From: Ectorhizobium quercum
Lineage (GTDB): Bacteria > Pseudomonadota > Alphaproteobacteria > Rhizobiales > Rhizobiaceae
Reading direction: 5' to 3'
Assembly (NCBI RefSeq): GCF_026552795.1
Contig: NZ_JANFPI010000003.1
Coordinates: forward strand, 434,001 to 498,000
DNA length: 64,000 bases
Program-made: the position numbers and the translations under genes
Notes under the pieces: generated by a model
Told to the model about the DNA's origin: nothing
Seen by the model: only the letters and a program-made list of their open reading frames with translations
Databases searched by the model: none
Part shown: positions 56,516-64,000 of the stretch, one piece after another
Layout of the letters: the number at the start of each line of letters is the position of its first letter
How positions within the stretch are numbered: position 1 is the first letter of the stretch

Positions 56516-56547
56516 CCGGACGGCCTTGCGCGGAGCATGCCGTCCGG
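56516..56547 (-). terminator. Hairpin after gloA
   Basis: CCGGACGGC (56516-56524) pairs with GCCGTCCGG (56539-56547). The T tract is poor on this side, so it may be a weak terminator. Confidence 0.45.
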
Positions 56548-56554
56548 TCGGTCG

Positions 56555-56995
56555 TTACCAGCTACCGGTATTGGGCATCGAGACCCAGGGTTCTGCCGCC
56601 GGCAACGGCTCGCCCTTTTGCAGAATTTCGATCGAGATGCCATCGGGAGAGCGCACGAAGGCCATGTGGCCGTCGCGGGGCGGACGGTTGATGGTCACGC
56701 CGTTCTTTTGCAGGTGGTCGCAAAATGCGTGGATATCGTCCACTTCATAGGCGAGATGGCCGAAATTGCGTCCGCCGGTATAGTCCTCAGGGTCCCAGTT
56801 GTAGGTCAGCTCGAGGCAGGGTGCCTTGTCCGCCTTCGCCTTTTCGAGATCGCCGTCCGCCGCGAGGAAGACGAGCGTGAAGCGGCCCTTTTCGCTGTCG
56901 ACCCTCCTGAATTCCTTGAGGCCGAAGAGCCTCGAATAGAAGTCAAGCGATGTATCGAGGTCGCGAACGCGAACCATTGTGTGAAGATAACGCAT
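56555..56995 (-). CDS. gloA: Lactoylglutathione lyase (glyoxalase I)
   Basis: A 146-residue VOC-fold metalloenzyme that converts methylglyoxal-glutathione hemithioacetal to lactoylglutathione. The metal ligands are His5 (RYLHTMVRV), Glu in CLELTYN, His in NFGHLAYEVDD and Glu in DGISIEILQKGE. It has the standard bacterial single-domain length. It is transcribed alone, opposite the cold-shock gene. Confidence 0.92.
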   Translation of the reverse strand: MRYLHTMVRVRDLDTSLDFYSRLFGLKEFRRVDSEKGRFTLVFLAADGDLEKAKADKAPCLELTYNWDPEDYTGGRNFGHLAYEVDDIHAFCDHLQKNGVTINRPPRDGHMAFVRSPDGISIEILQKGEPLPAAEPWVSMPNTGSW

Positions 56996-57103
56996 GGCAT
57001 TTCCTTTTTTTGGTGCGGGAAAGCCGGCTTTTTATGCCCGTCGAGCCAGTTCGGTGCAAGCCACGTGTGAGAGGATGGGAATCGGTAATAATGGAAACTA
57101 GGG

Positions 57104-57132
57104 CTTGCGCTGTTCCGTTAACACGATGTTAA
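57104..57132 (+). promoter_or_regulatory. Candidate promoter of the double cold-shock gene
   Basis: CTTGCG (57104-57109), 17 bp, TGTTAA (57127-57132); about 62 bp before the ATG. Confidence 0.35.
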
Positions 57133-57194
57133 TCTACTGGTCGGGAATCAGTTGACCGTGTGAATGTGAAGCGTAATCGAGGGGCTGACACGAA

Positions 57195-57773
57195 ATGGCG
57201 GATAGAATGTCATCGAAAGGGGTCGACAGCTTCGAGGACTTTGTAGCCGATCCGATCGACCTGATCGAGATCACCGGCGTCGTGAAGTGGTTCGACGTCG
57301 CCAAGGGCTTCGGGTTCATCGTTCCCGACAACGGCATGCAGGATGTCCTGCTGCATGTGAGCTGCCTGCGGCGCGACGGCTATCAGACGATTCTGGAAGG
57401 AACGCGCATCGTCGCCCTCGTCCAGAGGCGGGACCGCGGTTTTCAGGCCTTCCGTATCCTTTCGATGGACCAGTCGACGGCGGTGCATCCCTCGCAGCTT
57501 CCTCCGGTTCGCACGCATGTTCAGGTGACGCCAACCAGCGGTCTGGAACGGGCTATCGTGAAGTGGTTCAATCGCACCAAAGGGTTCGGCTTCCTGACCC
57601 GCGGCGAAGGCACCGAGGATATTTTCATCCATATGGAAACCCTGCGCCGTTTCGGTCTTGCCGAACTGCGGCCCGGTCAGGTCGTTCTCGTGCGCTATGG
57701 CGATGGCGAGAAGGGGCTTATGGCCGCCGAGATTCACCCTGACAATCCGCTTCCGCTCGGCCGGTCTCATTGA
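57195..57773 (+). CDS. Double cold-shock-domain protein
   Basis: A 192-residue cytoplasmic protein with two cold-shock domains in tandem. The first (~28-95) has GVVKWFDVAKGFGFIVPDNG and DVLLHVSCLRR; the second (~118-185) has AIVKWFNRTKGFGFLTRGEG and DIFIHMETLRRFG. Both RNP1 and RNP2 aromatic cores are present, so each half can bind single-stranded RNA or DNA. Two-domain Csp proteins are a hallmark of alphaproteobacteria. GAGGGG lies 10 bp upstream of the ATG. The next gene follows almost at once, so the two may be co-transcribed. Confidence 0.93.
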   Translation: MADRMSSKGVDSFEDFVADPIDLIEITGVVKWFDVAKGFGFIVPDNGMQDVLLHVSCLRRDGYQTILEGTRIVALVQRRDRGFQAFRILSMDQSTAVHPSQLPPVRTHVQVTPTSGLERAIVKWFNRTKGFGFLTRGEGTEDIFIHMETLRRFGLAELRPGQVVLVRYGDGEKGLMAAEIHPDNPLPLGRSH

Positions 57774-57787
57774 AGCCGGGGCGATCG

Positions 57788-58276
57788 ATGATGAGCGGGC
57801 AGGGTAGTGTCACGGTCTGGAGAAGCGCCCTGGTGGCGCTTTTTTCGTTGTTTGCGCTGGTGACTTTCGCGGCGGACGACGTTCGCTTCGAGCACGGCCG
57901 CCTTGCCATTGAAACCGCCGATGGCCGCAAGGTGGCGTTTTCCGTCGAGCTTGCGGTAAGCGATGAGCAGCGCATGCGCGGCCTCATGCACCGGCAGTCC
58001 ATGCCGGACGATCACGGCATGTGGTTCGATTTCGGGGCAAGCCGGCTGGTGACGATGTGGATGAGGAATACGGTCTTACCGCTCGATATGCTCTTCATCG
58101 ATGAGCAGGGCGAGGTGAAGCATATTCGCGAACGTGCCGTTCCCTTCTCGGAGGAGCTGATATCGTCGGGCGGGCCGGTTCGTTACGTGCTTGAACTCAA
58201 CGCGGGAACCGTGGAACGCCTCAGGATCGGCACCGGAAGCCGGGTCGATCTCGAAAGCATTGAAAAAAGCGACTGA
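57788..58276 (+). CDS. DUF192 secreted protein
   Basis: A 162-residue protein with an N-terminal signal or anchor (WRSALVALFSLFALVTFAAD), then the DUF192 core: FSVELAVSDEQRMRGLMHRQ, GMWFDFG, MWMRNTVLPLDMLFID and YVLELNAGTVERLRI. No activity is proven for the family. GGGGCG precedes ATG 57788; a TTG at 57770 overlaps the cold-shock stop and would add six residues. Confidence 0.85.
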   Translation: MMSGQGSVTVWRSALVALFSLFALVTFAADDVRFEHGRLAIETADGRKVAFSVELAVSDEQRMRGLMHRQSMPDDHGMWFDFGASRLVTMWMRNTVLPLDMLFIDEQGEVKHIRERAVPFSEELISSGGPVRYVLELNAGTVERLRIGTGSRVDLESIEKSD

Positions 58277-58373
58277 TTGATCGTTTCACAGGCTTGAAAT
58301 TCACCGGCGCAAACCGGATGTTAGGAGTTGAAGTCGAAGGTCGAAGCGTGTATCTCCGCAACGTCGTCGGTCA

Positions 58374-58450
<77 letters not shown>

Positions 58451-58531
58451 CGTCGACGAAGGTGGTTGCACCGGAGAGGCAGCGAGATCGCGAGGGCGGG
58501 ATTCGCCCTTTTGGGGTATTACGGAGCAAGC

Positions 58532-58837
58532 ATGTCCGCCAAGATTTACAGACCCGCCAAGACCGCCATGCAGTCTGGAAAGGCGAAGACCCATCGTTGG
58601 GTTCTCGAATTCGACCAGTCCGTGCCGCGCAAGGTCGATCCCGTATTCGGTTACACGTCCTCGAGCGACATGTTGCAGCAGGTCAAGCTGACGTTCGAAA
58701 CGCAGGAGCAGGCGGAAGAATATGCCACGCGCAAGGGCATCGAATACCGTGTGATTCTGCCCAAGGAAGCCACCGTGAAGAACGTGTCCTATCCGGACAA
58801 TTTCCGGTACACGCGCACGCAACCCTGGACGCACTAA
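58532..58837 (+). CDS. NDUFS4-like complex I subunit
   Basis: A 101-residue protein of the ETC complex I subunit family (human NDUFS4, 18-kDa). Blocks: IYRPAKTAMQSGKAKTHRWV, DPVFGYTSSSDMLQQVKLTF and DNFRYTRTQPWTH at the very end. It sits on the hydrophilic arm of complex I as an accessory subunit present in alphaproteobacteria and mitochondria. ACGGAGCAAGC precedes the ATG. It is single, between tRNA-Pro and tRNA-Arg, far from any nuo operon in this window. Confidence 0.92.
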   Translation: MSAKIYRPAKTAMQSGKAKTHRWVLEFDQSVPRKVDPVFGYTSSSDMLQQVKLTFETQEQAEEYATRKGIEYRVILPKEATVKNVSYPDNFRYTRTQPWTH

Positions 58838-58891
58838 GATTCGCGCATCCCCGATTGCGGGAGTGTCGTTATCTTCCGCACATTGTGAACC

Positions 58892-58968
<77 letters not shown>

Positions 58969-59067
58969 GCACTCCATTTAACTGACTGATTTTATTGATG
59001 GTTGATTTCTGACGGCCCGCTGCCGGTCGCCTTTTTGATTTACGAAATCCCGAGGGTGTTCTTGCCG

Positions 59068-59217
59068 TTAATCCAGAATCGTCGGCGGTAGCAGAGAACC
59101 ATCGTCTGGCCGAACGACTGCGTGCTCTGTTTCGAACAGAACGATGCTGAGCACAACAGCGACCAGCGCACATAGCAGTATCACGAAGACGATGCCCGAC
59201 TTGTCCATAAGAGGCAT
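59068..59217 (-). CDS. Possible 49-residue single-pass membrane peptide
   Basis: Start ATG at 59217, stop at 59068. The product has a short charged head (MPLMDKSG), one membrane helix (IVFVILLCALVAVVLSIVLF) and a polar tail. No good ribosome-binding site is visible; a second ATG is three codons in. It lies in the gene-poor patch after tRNA-Arg. The hydrophobic pattern argues for coding, the missing RBS against it. Confidence 0.4.
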   Translation of the reverse strand: MPLMDKSGIVFVILLCALVAVVLSIVLFETEHAVVRPDDGSLLPPTILD

Positions 59218-59961
59218 TGTAACGGGTAATGCGTGGAAATTTGAGGCGACGCCTCAACGATTATCACAAAGGCGCAAACCGCTGAATTGGCTCATTCTCG
59301 TCCTTCTTCATTGGCTAACGGAATTTAAATGCGATTGAACGCCACCGCTGGAAACCGGGAAACGGCCCGAGCTTATTCTACCGCAAGAGTTGAAGGTTGT
59401 GCCCGCCTGCGTCGGTTATATTCCCGTGGTACGAGGAGATAATACGGAGTCGTCCCGTTTGTACAAAGACGGATTTCCTCAAACGAAATTTGGGTTAACC
59501 ATCATAAACGGAAACGTGAGATCGCCTGATAACAGAAGGTTTGCCTCGCCCCTTCTAAGCAGGATGTCGTACGTTCGAGGTGTGCGGAGGTCGCATGCGT
59601 TTCTTTAATTATCTGATTTTTCTGGATTATTATTGGATCGTTTCCCCTGCCGCGTGACGATTCCGGTTGCGGGGATCGATTGTCGCCATCTTCTCGATCA
59701 GGGCTGTTTCCGGCAGGATTTGCTTCTCTCCCCAGCACCGAAAACGGCAGCTGAACCGCTGGGTGTTTTCTATAGGCGGGAAAACTGCTATGATTTGCGT
59801 GTGTATCGAAATGCGCACTCTGCCCGCCTGTCGGGCGGGTGACTGTTCCGCCTTCTCCAGAGTTGACCGGATTTATCGGGAACCGTTCACCGGGGCTGGC
59901 GTGGTTATTTGCGGTGCCGCGAGCGGGAGGATAGCGGTCGTTTCCCACGGGAGAAACGGGT
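59218..59961. other. Gene-poor accessory patch
   Basis: About 740 bases, richer in A/T than the flanks, with no supported protein gene. It contains the tRNA-Arg remnant at 59551-59594. Frames on both strands either cross the tRNA remnant or show no protein-like composition. Confidence 0.55.
59551..59594 (+). repeat. Decayed copy of the 3' half of tRNA-Arg
   Basis: The segment starts with the 13 bases CCTTCTAAGCAGG, identical to 58923-58935 of tRNA-Arg, then TGTCGTA and GTTCGAG with single mismatches, and GGTCGC at the acceptor end. Distance between the copies is 628 bp. This matches an att-type duplication from past integration at the tRNA. Confidence 0.7.
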
Positions 59962-60609
59962 ATGGAAAAGCAGACAAGGAAACGCGGAGCGTCGCTGTTC
60001 GCTGCTTTCATGGCCTCCTCGCCAGCTGTTGCGCAGGAACAGGCCCTGATATGGCAACCGTCGCGCATCGGGAAAAGTGCCTATTCCTTGCGGGTGGGCA
60101 TGAACCTGCCGCAGGAAACCGGCACGAAAGCCGGCATCGATTTCGATGTACGGGCCAATGACAGCGGCGCCGTGCGCGAGGTTCCGACCCGCCTGTGGAG
60201 TTCCTGGAGTCATCAGACGAATGATGCGCCCGGCAAATCGCTGCGACGCAATCTCAACATGGATTTCAGCGTCTTGAGCGGAAGCGGGACGGTGAGGCTG
60301 TCTTCTCTGCGCACGTGGATCGCCACACCCGCGATCGATATGGAGGTGGAGCAGTCTTACTCCTCATTCTATAACGGAGAGCATAATACGTGGAATGGCG
60401 TCAACACGTCGCATTCCGTCCAACTGGCGACGGATAAGGGAACACGGTTCATCTTGCGTGGCGTGACGACGGGTGATCTTGACGATGTGCGTACCGGTGT
60501 CGGTATCGAGCAGAAGCTCGGATCGAATATCACCATCCGCAGCGACTTCGACCATTCGGCCGACACGCTGAACACAAGTGTCAGCGCGCGCTATACGACC
60601 AAATGGTGA
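59962..60609 (+). CDS. Orphan secreted protein, possible outer-membrane beta protein
   Basis: A 215-residue protein with a basic start and a signal to about residue 24 (LFAAFMASSPAVAQEQ). The mature part is rich in alternating polar/nonpolar strands (KSAYSLRVGMNL, LRRNLNMDFSVLSGSGTVRL, NTSHSVQLATDKGTRFILRG) and ends in an aromatic-Lys-Trp, YTTKW, as some small beta-barrels do. I recognise no family. GGGAGAAACGGGT lies just before the ATG. Composition is less GC-rich than that of its neighbours, and it lies just outside the tRNA-Arg duplication. Confidence 0.65.
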   Translation: MEKQTRKRGASLFAAFMASSPAVAQEQALIWQPSRIGKSAYSLRVGMNLPQETGTKAGIDFDVRANDSGAVREVPTRLWSSWSHQTNDAPGKSLRRNLNMDFSVLSGSGTVRLSSLRTWIATPAIDMEVEQSYSSFYNGEHNTWNGVNTSHSVQLATDKGTRFILRGVTTGDLDDVRTGVGIEQKLGSNITIRSDFDHSADTLNTSVSARYTTKW

Positions 60610-60618
60610 AAACGGCGC

Positions 60619-60656
60619 CGTAAAAAAATCGCCGCACCGGTTCCGATGCGGCGATT
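60619..60656 (-). terminator. Terminator of the aap operon
   Basis: AATCGCCGCA (60627-60636) pairs with TGCGGCGATT (60647-60656); seven T residues follow on the minus strand. Confidence 0.85.
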
Positions 60657-60678
60657 GAGTGTTTTGGCGTCCAGCGTT

Positions 60679-61452
60679 TCAGTGGAGGATCTGGCTGAGG
60701 AACAGCCTGGTACGCTCGTGCTGGGGGTTGTCGAAGAATTCGGCCGGCGCATTCTGCTCGACGATCTGACCCTGGTCCATGAAGATGACGCGGTTCGCGA
60801 CCTGGCGGGCAAAGCCCATTTCATGGGTCACACACATCATGGTCATGCCTTCTTCGGCGAGACCGACCATCGTATCCAGCACTTCCTTCACCATTTCCGG
60901 GTCGAGCGCCGAGGTCGGCTCATCGAACAGCATGATCTTCGGCTTCATGCACAGCGAGCGGGCGATCGCCACGCGCTGCTGCTGGCCGCCGGAGAGTTGT
61001 CCCGGATACTTGTTGGCCTGTTCCGGAATCTTGACGCGCGTCAGGAAGTGCATCGCGATTTCCTCGGCCTCCTTCTTTGGCATCTTGCGGACCCAGATCG
61101 GCGCAAGCGTGCAGTTTTCAAGGATCGTGAGGTGCGGGAACAGGTTGAAGTGCTGGAACACCATGCCGACTTCGCGGCGCACTTCGTCGATCTTCTTCAG
61201 GTCGTTGGTCAGTTCCGTGCCTTGTACGAAGATGTTGCCCGACTGGTGTTCCTCCAGACGGTTGATGCAGCGGATCATGGTCGACTTGCCGGAGCCGGAG
61301 GGGCCGGCGATGACGATGCGTTCGCCGCGCATCACCTTGAGGTTGATGTCGCGCAACACGTGGAACTCGCCGTACCACTTGTTCATGTTGATGATTTCGA
61401 CGGCGACGTTGGTGGTCGATACCGTCGGTTCCACGGGGTTGGCTTCTGCCAT
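60679..61452 (-). CDS. aapP: General L-amino acid ABC transporter, ATPase AapP
   Basis: A 257-residue ATPase. Walker A is [15 protein letters not shown], the signature is [14 protein letters not shown], Walker B is [17 protein letters not shown], with the following D-loop and [10 protein letters not shown] switch His. It belongs to the polar amino-acid (PAAT) group. Last gene of the aapJQMP operon, 17 bp after aapM. In Rhizobium leguminosarum this broad-range system also exports amino acids and matters in nodules. Confidence 0.95.
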   Translation of the reverse strand: MAEANPVEPTVSTTNVAVEIINMNKWYGEFHVLRDINLKVMRGERIVIAGPSGSGKSTMIRCINRLEEHQSGNIFVQGTELTNDLKKIDEVRREVGMVFQHFNLFPHLTILENCTLAPIWVRKMPKKEAEEIAMHFLTRVKIPEQANKYPGQLSGGQQQRVAIARSLCMKPKIMLFDEPTSALDPEMVKEVLDTMVGLAEEGMTMMCVTHEMGFARQVANRVIFMDQGQIVEQNAPAEFFDNPQHERTRLFLSQILH

Positions 61453-61469
61453 GATGACTCCCTTGTCCC

Positions 61470-62630
61470 TTATCGTTTGTGCCCGGTGTCGAGGTGCCGT
61501 TCCATGAAGCCGGAATAGCGCGACATGCCGAAGCAGAAAATCCAGAAGACGAAACCGGCAAAGATCAGCCCGGTCAGCGGTGTGACCGGCGAGGCCCAGC
61601 TCGCGTCGGTAAAGTTGAGGCGGACGATGCCGAGCAGGTCGAACATGCCGATGATCGAAACCAGGGACGTATCCTTGAACAGGCCGATGAAGGTGTTCAC
61701 GATGCCCGGAATGACGAGTCTGAGCGCCTGCGGCATGACGATCAGCAGGGTCTTCTGCCAGTAGGAAAGGCCGAGCGAATCGGCACCTTCATATTGGCCC
61801 TTCGGAATGGCCTGGAGGCCGCCGCGAATGACTTCCGCCATGTAGGCGGAGGAGAAGATCGCCACGCCGACGAGGGCGCGCACGAAATTGTCGACCGTCC
61901 AGCCGGTCGGCAGGAACAGCGGCAGCATGACGTTCGCCATGAACAGCACGGTAATCATCGGCACGCCGCGGATCACCTCGATGAACGTGATGCAGGCCGT
62001 GCGGATCACCGGCATGTTCGAGCGCCGCCCGAGCGCCAGAACGATGCCGACAGGCAGCGATACCGCGATGCCGACGAAGGACAGGATGAGCGTCACCATC
62101 AATCCGCCCCACAGCGACGTCTGCACGACGCGAAGACCGAACCCGCCATGCAGCAGGAAAAAGGCGACGACGGGGAAGATGACGAAGAGCGCAAGCGCGT
62201 TCAGGCCCTTGTGCGGCGCCTTCGGGATCAGGAGCGGAGTGAGCAGGGCGATGAACATGACCGCGACCAGCAGTGGACGCCAGCGTTGGTCGATCGGGTA
62301 TCGCCCGAACATGAATTGCTGGAAGCGATCGGAGACGAAGGCCCAGCAGGCGCCGCTCCAGCCGTCCGGCTGGGCTCCGCCCTGAACGATGGTTGCACAG
62401 ACGGAACGGTCGGAGCCGGTCCAGCTCGCCTGGATGAAAAGCCAGTTGATGATGCCGGGAACCGTCCAGACCAGCACTGCCAGCGCCAGGATCGTCAGTA
62501 GCACGTCCTTGGGCGTTGCCAGAAGATTGGTCTTGATCCAGCCGGAAACGGTATTCTCGCTGACCGGCGCCGGGAGGGGAGGCAGGATTTCCGCCCGGAC
62601 GAAAGGTGCATTTCGGGTCGATGCTACCAT
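61470..62630 (-). CDS. aapM: General L-amino acid ABC transporter, permease AapM
   Basis: A 386-residue inner-membrane permease with an extended N-terminal part (a first helix near residue 42, [20 protein letters not shown], and a periplasmic loop) ahead of the core binding-protein-dependent transport fold. The EAA-type loop reads [20 protein letters not shown]. Pairs with AapQ. It begins 1 bp after the aapQ stop and ends 17 bp before aapP. Confidence 0.94.
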   Translation of the reverse strand: MVASTRNAPFVRAEILPPLPAPVSENTVSGWIKTNLLATPKDVLLTILALAVLVWTVPGIINWLFIQASWTGSDRSVCATIVQGGAQPDGWSGACWAFVSDRFQQFMFGRYPIDQRWRPLLVAVMFIALLTPLLIPKAPHKGLNALALFVIFPVVAFFLLHGGFGLRVVQTSLWGGLMVTLILSFVGIAVSLPVGIVLALGRRSNMPVIRTACITFIEVIRGVPMITVLFMANVMLPLFLPTGWTVDNFVRALVGVAIFSSAYMAEVIRGGLQAIPKGQYEGADSLGLSYWQKTLLIVMPQALRLVIPGIVNTFIGLFKDTSLVSIIGMFDLLGIVRLNFTDASWASPVTPLTGLIFAGFVFWIFCFGMSRYSGFMERHLDTGHKR

Positions 62631-62631
62631 G

Positions 62632-63825
62632 TTACCTCTCCACCAGGGCCATCTTGGCGTTGAACCAGTTCATGAACAGCGAGGTCAGGATACTGATGGT
62701 CAGATAGACGACCATCCAGATCGACACCACCTCGACGGCCTGGCCGGTCTGGTTGAGTGTCGTGCCCCCGGTCGAAACCAGTTCGGGGAAGCCGATCGCG
62801 ACGCCGAGCGACGAGTTCTTCGTCAGGTTGAGATACTGGCTGGTGAGCGGCGGGATGACGATGCGCATCGCCTGCGGCACAACCACCAGCCGCGTCGTCT
62901 TGCGCGGGTGCAGCCCGAGCGCCGCGGCAGCCTCGGTCTGGCCCTTGGGAACGCCGCGTATGCCCGCCCGGATGATTTCGGCGATGAAGGACGCGGTATA
63001 GAAGGACAGCGCCAGATAGAGCGCCACGAATTCCGGCGCGACGACGCTGCCCCCGGTCAGGTTGAAGCGCCCCTCGACGGGAACGTCGAAGGTGATCGGC
63101 GCACCCGCGGCCAGGAAGGCGATCAGCGGCAGCCCGACGATCAGCCCGATCGACGTCCACAGGATCGGAAACTGCTGTCCAGTCGCCATCTGCCGCCGGA
63201 CCGCCCATTTGCGGACGGCAATGGCGGCAATGACCGCCACGATCAGCGCAACGGGAACAACCCAAGCGCCTTCGCCCCAGAGCGGCCGGGGAAACACAAG
63301 CCCGCGATTGTTGAGGAACATGCTGAACGGCAGGTGGATGGAGTCGCGCGGCTGCGGCAGCACGGCGAGAACGCCGGAATACCAGAAGAAGATGACCAGC
63401 AGCGGCGGAATGTTGCGGAACACTTCCACATAGACCGTACACAGCTTGGCGATCAGCCAGTTATTCGAAAGCCGGCCCACGCCGATGATGAACCCCAGGA
63501 TCGTCGCTGTCACGATCCCCACGGAGGCCACCAGAAGCGTGTTCAGAAAGCCGACGAGCAGCGCCCGGCCATAGGTGGAGTTGCTGGAATAGTCGATCAG
63601 AGACTGTCCGATATCGAAACCGGAGCGGCTGTTGAGAAAACCGTAGCCCGAAGCCGTGTTGGAGCGGGCGAGGTTTGCCATCGTGTTGTCGACGATCGAC
63701 CAGATCACGAAAACGAGAACGACGATGGTGAGCAATTGAAAGAAGATACCCCGGAACGTGGGGTCGTAGATCAGCGATTTCAGGCTGCGGCCGGAAGACG
63801 GCGCATGTGTGGCGTGATCTGTCAT
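62632..63825 (-). CDS. aapQ: General L-amino acid ABC transporter, permease AapQ
   Basis: A 397-residue permease with the same plan as AapM: N-terminal helix, large loop, then the transport core with EAA loop [20 protein letters not shown]. The N-terminus [20 protein letters not shown] is cytoplasmic. AGGACCAGGC precedes the ATG. It is translated from the same message as aapJ; a hairpin stands between the two. Confidence 0.94.
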   Translation of the reverse strand: MTDHATHAPSSGRSLKSLIYDPTFRGIFFQLLTIVVLVFVIWSIVDNTMANLARSNTASGYGFLNSRSGFDIGQSLIDYSSNSTYGRALLVGFLNTLLVASVGIVTATILGFIIGVGRLSNNWLIAKLCTVYVEVFRNIPPLLVIFFWYSGVLAVLPQPRDSIHLPFSMFLNNRGLVFPRPLWGEGAWVVPVALIVAVIAAIAVRKWAVRRQMATGQQFPILWTSIGLIVGLPLIAFLAAGAPITFDVPVEGRFNLTGGSVVAPEFVALYLALSFYTASFIAEIIRAGIRGVPKGQTEAAAALGLHPRKTTRLVVVPQAMRIVIPPLTSQYLNLTKNSSLGVAIGFPELVSTGGTTLNQTGQAVEVVSIWMVVYLTISILTSLFMNWFNAKMALVER

Positions 63826-63876
63826 GCCTGGTCCTGTTTTCCCCGAATGGCCTGACGGCCTTTGTTTTTTTGTGGC

Positions 63877-63904
63877 GGACGAGGCGGCCGACGCCGCCCC
63901 GTCC
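63877..63904 (-). promoter_or_regulatory. Hairpin between aapJ and aapQ
   Basis: GGACGAGGCGGC (63877-63888) against GCCGCCCCGTCC (63893-63904), 12 bp with one G-T wobble and a 4-nt loop. Without a T tract it may protect the aapJ message or damp expression of aapQMP, as often seen in binding-protein operons. Confidence 0.6.
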
Positions 63905-63924
63905 GGTCGTTCAGTTTTCGACGA

Positions 63925-64000
63925 TCAGCGGATCGGCGGAGCGTATTGCAGGCCGCCTTCCGTCCACAGTGCGTTGAGGCCGCGCTCGATCTTCAGCGGG
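63925..64000 (-). CDS. aapJ: Amino-acid ABC transporter binding protein AapJ, C-terminal end (partial)
   Basis: Only the last 25 codons are in the window, ending LQYAPPIR before the stop at 63925. GLNALWTEGGLQYAPPIR is the closing motif of AapJ/PBP proteins of this operon. The gene order aapJ - Q - M - P is therefore complete apart from the missing 5' part. Confidence 0.85.
   Translation of the reverse strand, partial: PLKIERGLNALWTEGGLQYAPPIR

Overview
The window is a block of alphaproteobacterial core chromosome, most likely from a member of the Rhizobiaceae (the Rhizobium / Agrobacterium / Sinorhizobium / Shinella group). The evidence is an exoR gene, an aapJQMP amino-acid transporter, a PopZ-type polar protein, a SecD-SecF fusion, paired DUF1127 genes, rhizobial CTTG(N)C-N17-CTAT(N)(N) type promoters and a small RNA carrying repeated anti-Shine-Dalgarno (CUCCUCCC) motifs. 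Base composition is GC-rich throughout and gives very long antisense open frames, which I left out. No genus or species can be fixed from the sequence alone.

Layout: 132-6154 is a minus-strand run (DUF1203, OmpA-like, then cysK - alaX - sseA/GNAT fusion, and the photolyase phrB). An 847-bp IS5-family element (6297-7143) with a TA target duplication follows, then tRNA-Asn, a small membrane protein gene and tRNA-Cys. 8171-13073 carries an isoaspartyl-methyltransferase-like gene, popZ and valS. 13582-24375 holds exoR, xthA, an A-type Fe-S protein gene, dgt, argS, a SPOR-domain protein gene, slyX, nagZ and scpAB. 24578-30895 is the tatABC - serS - surE - pcm - nlpD-like run. 30979-38412 has a DUF815 ATPase gene, yajC, secDF, two genes related to mitochondrial complex I assembly factors, a membrane-anchored unknown and trmFO. 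38555-39962 has two DUF1127 genes and the small RNA. 40212-55272 covers a DUF2157/GDYXXLXY membrane pair, tRNA-Leu, tig, yceI, an unknown membrane protein gene, sthA, radC - map - sfsA, a lipoprotein gene, an aminotransferase gene, hom and recJ. 55292-58968 has three tandem tRNA-Glu genes, a lipoprotein gene, gloA, a double cold-shock gene, a DUF192 gene, tRNA-Pro, an NDUFS4-like gene and tRNA-Arg. 58969-60609 is a gene-poor, accessory-looking patch with a decayed copy of the 3' half of tRNA-Arg and one orphan secreted protein gene. The window closes in the aap transporter operon (minus strand), cut inside aapJ.

How the genes work together: protein export and envelope maintenance dominate (tatABC, yajC, secDF, the NlpD-like LytM factor, nagZ, SPOR and OmpA proteins). 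Translation is served by valS, argS, serS, tig, map, trmFO, alaX and eight tRNA genes. Chromosome upkeep is served by scpAB, popZ, recJ, radC, xthA, phrB and dgt. Amino-acid supply and sulfur handling are served by cysK, sseA, hom, the aminotransferase and aap.

I found no phage, CRISPR array, toxin-antitoxin pair or defence island. The most informative unexplained signals are the sthA leader (a perfect palindrome abutting the -35 box plus a hairpin that pairs the start codon), the minus-strand small RNA with three CUCCUCCC motifs, the tandemly triplicated tRNA-Glu unit with a compensated stem change, the tRNA-Arg remnant, and the in-frame rhodanese-GNAT fusion.
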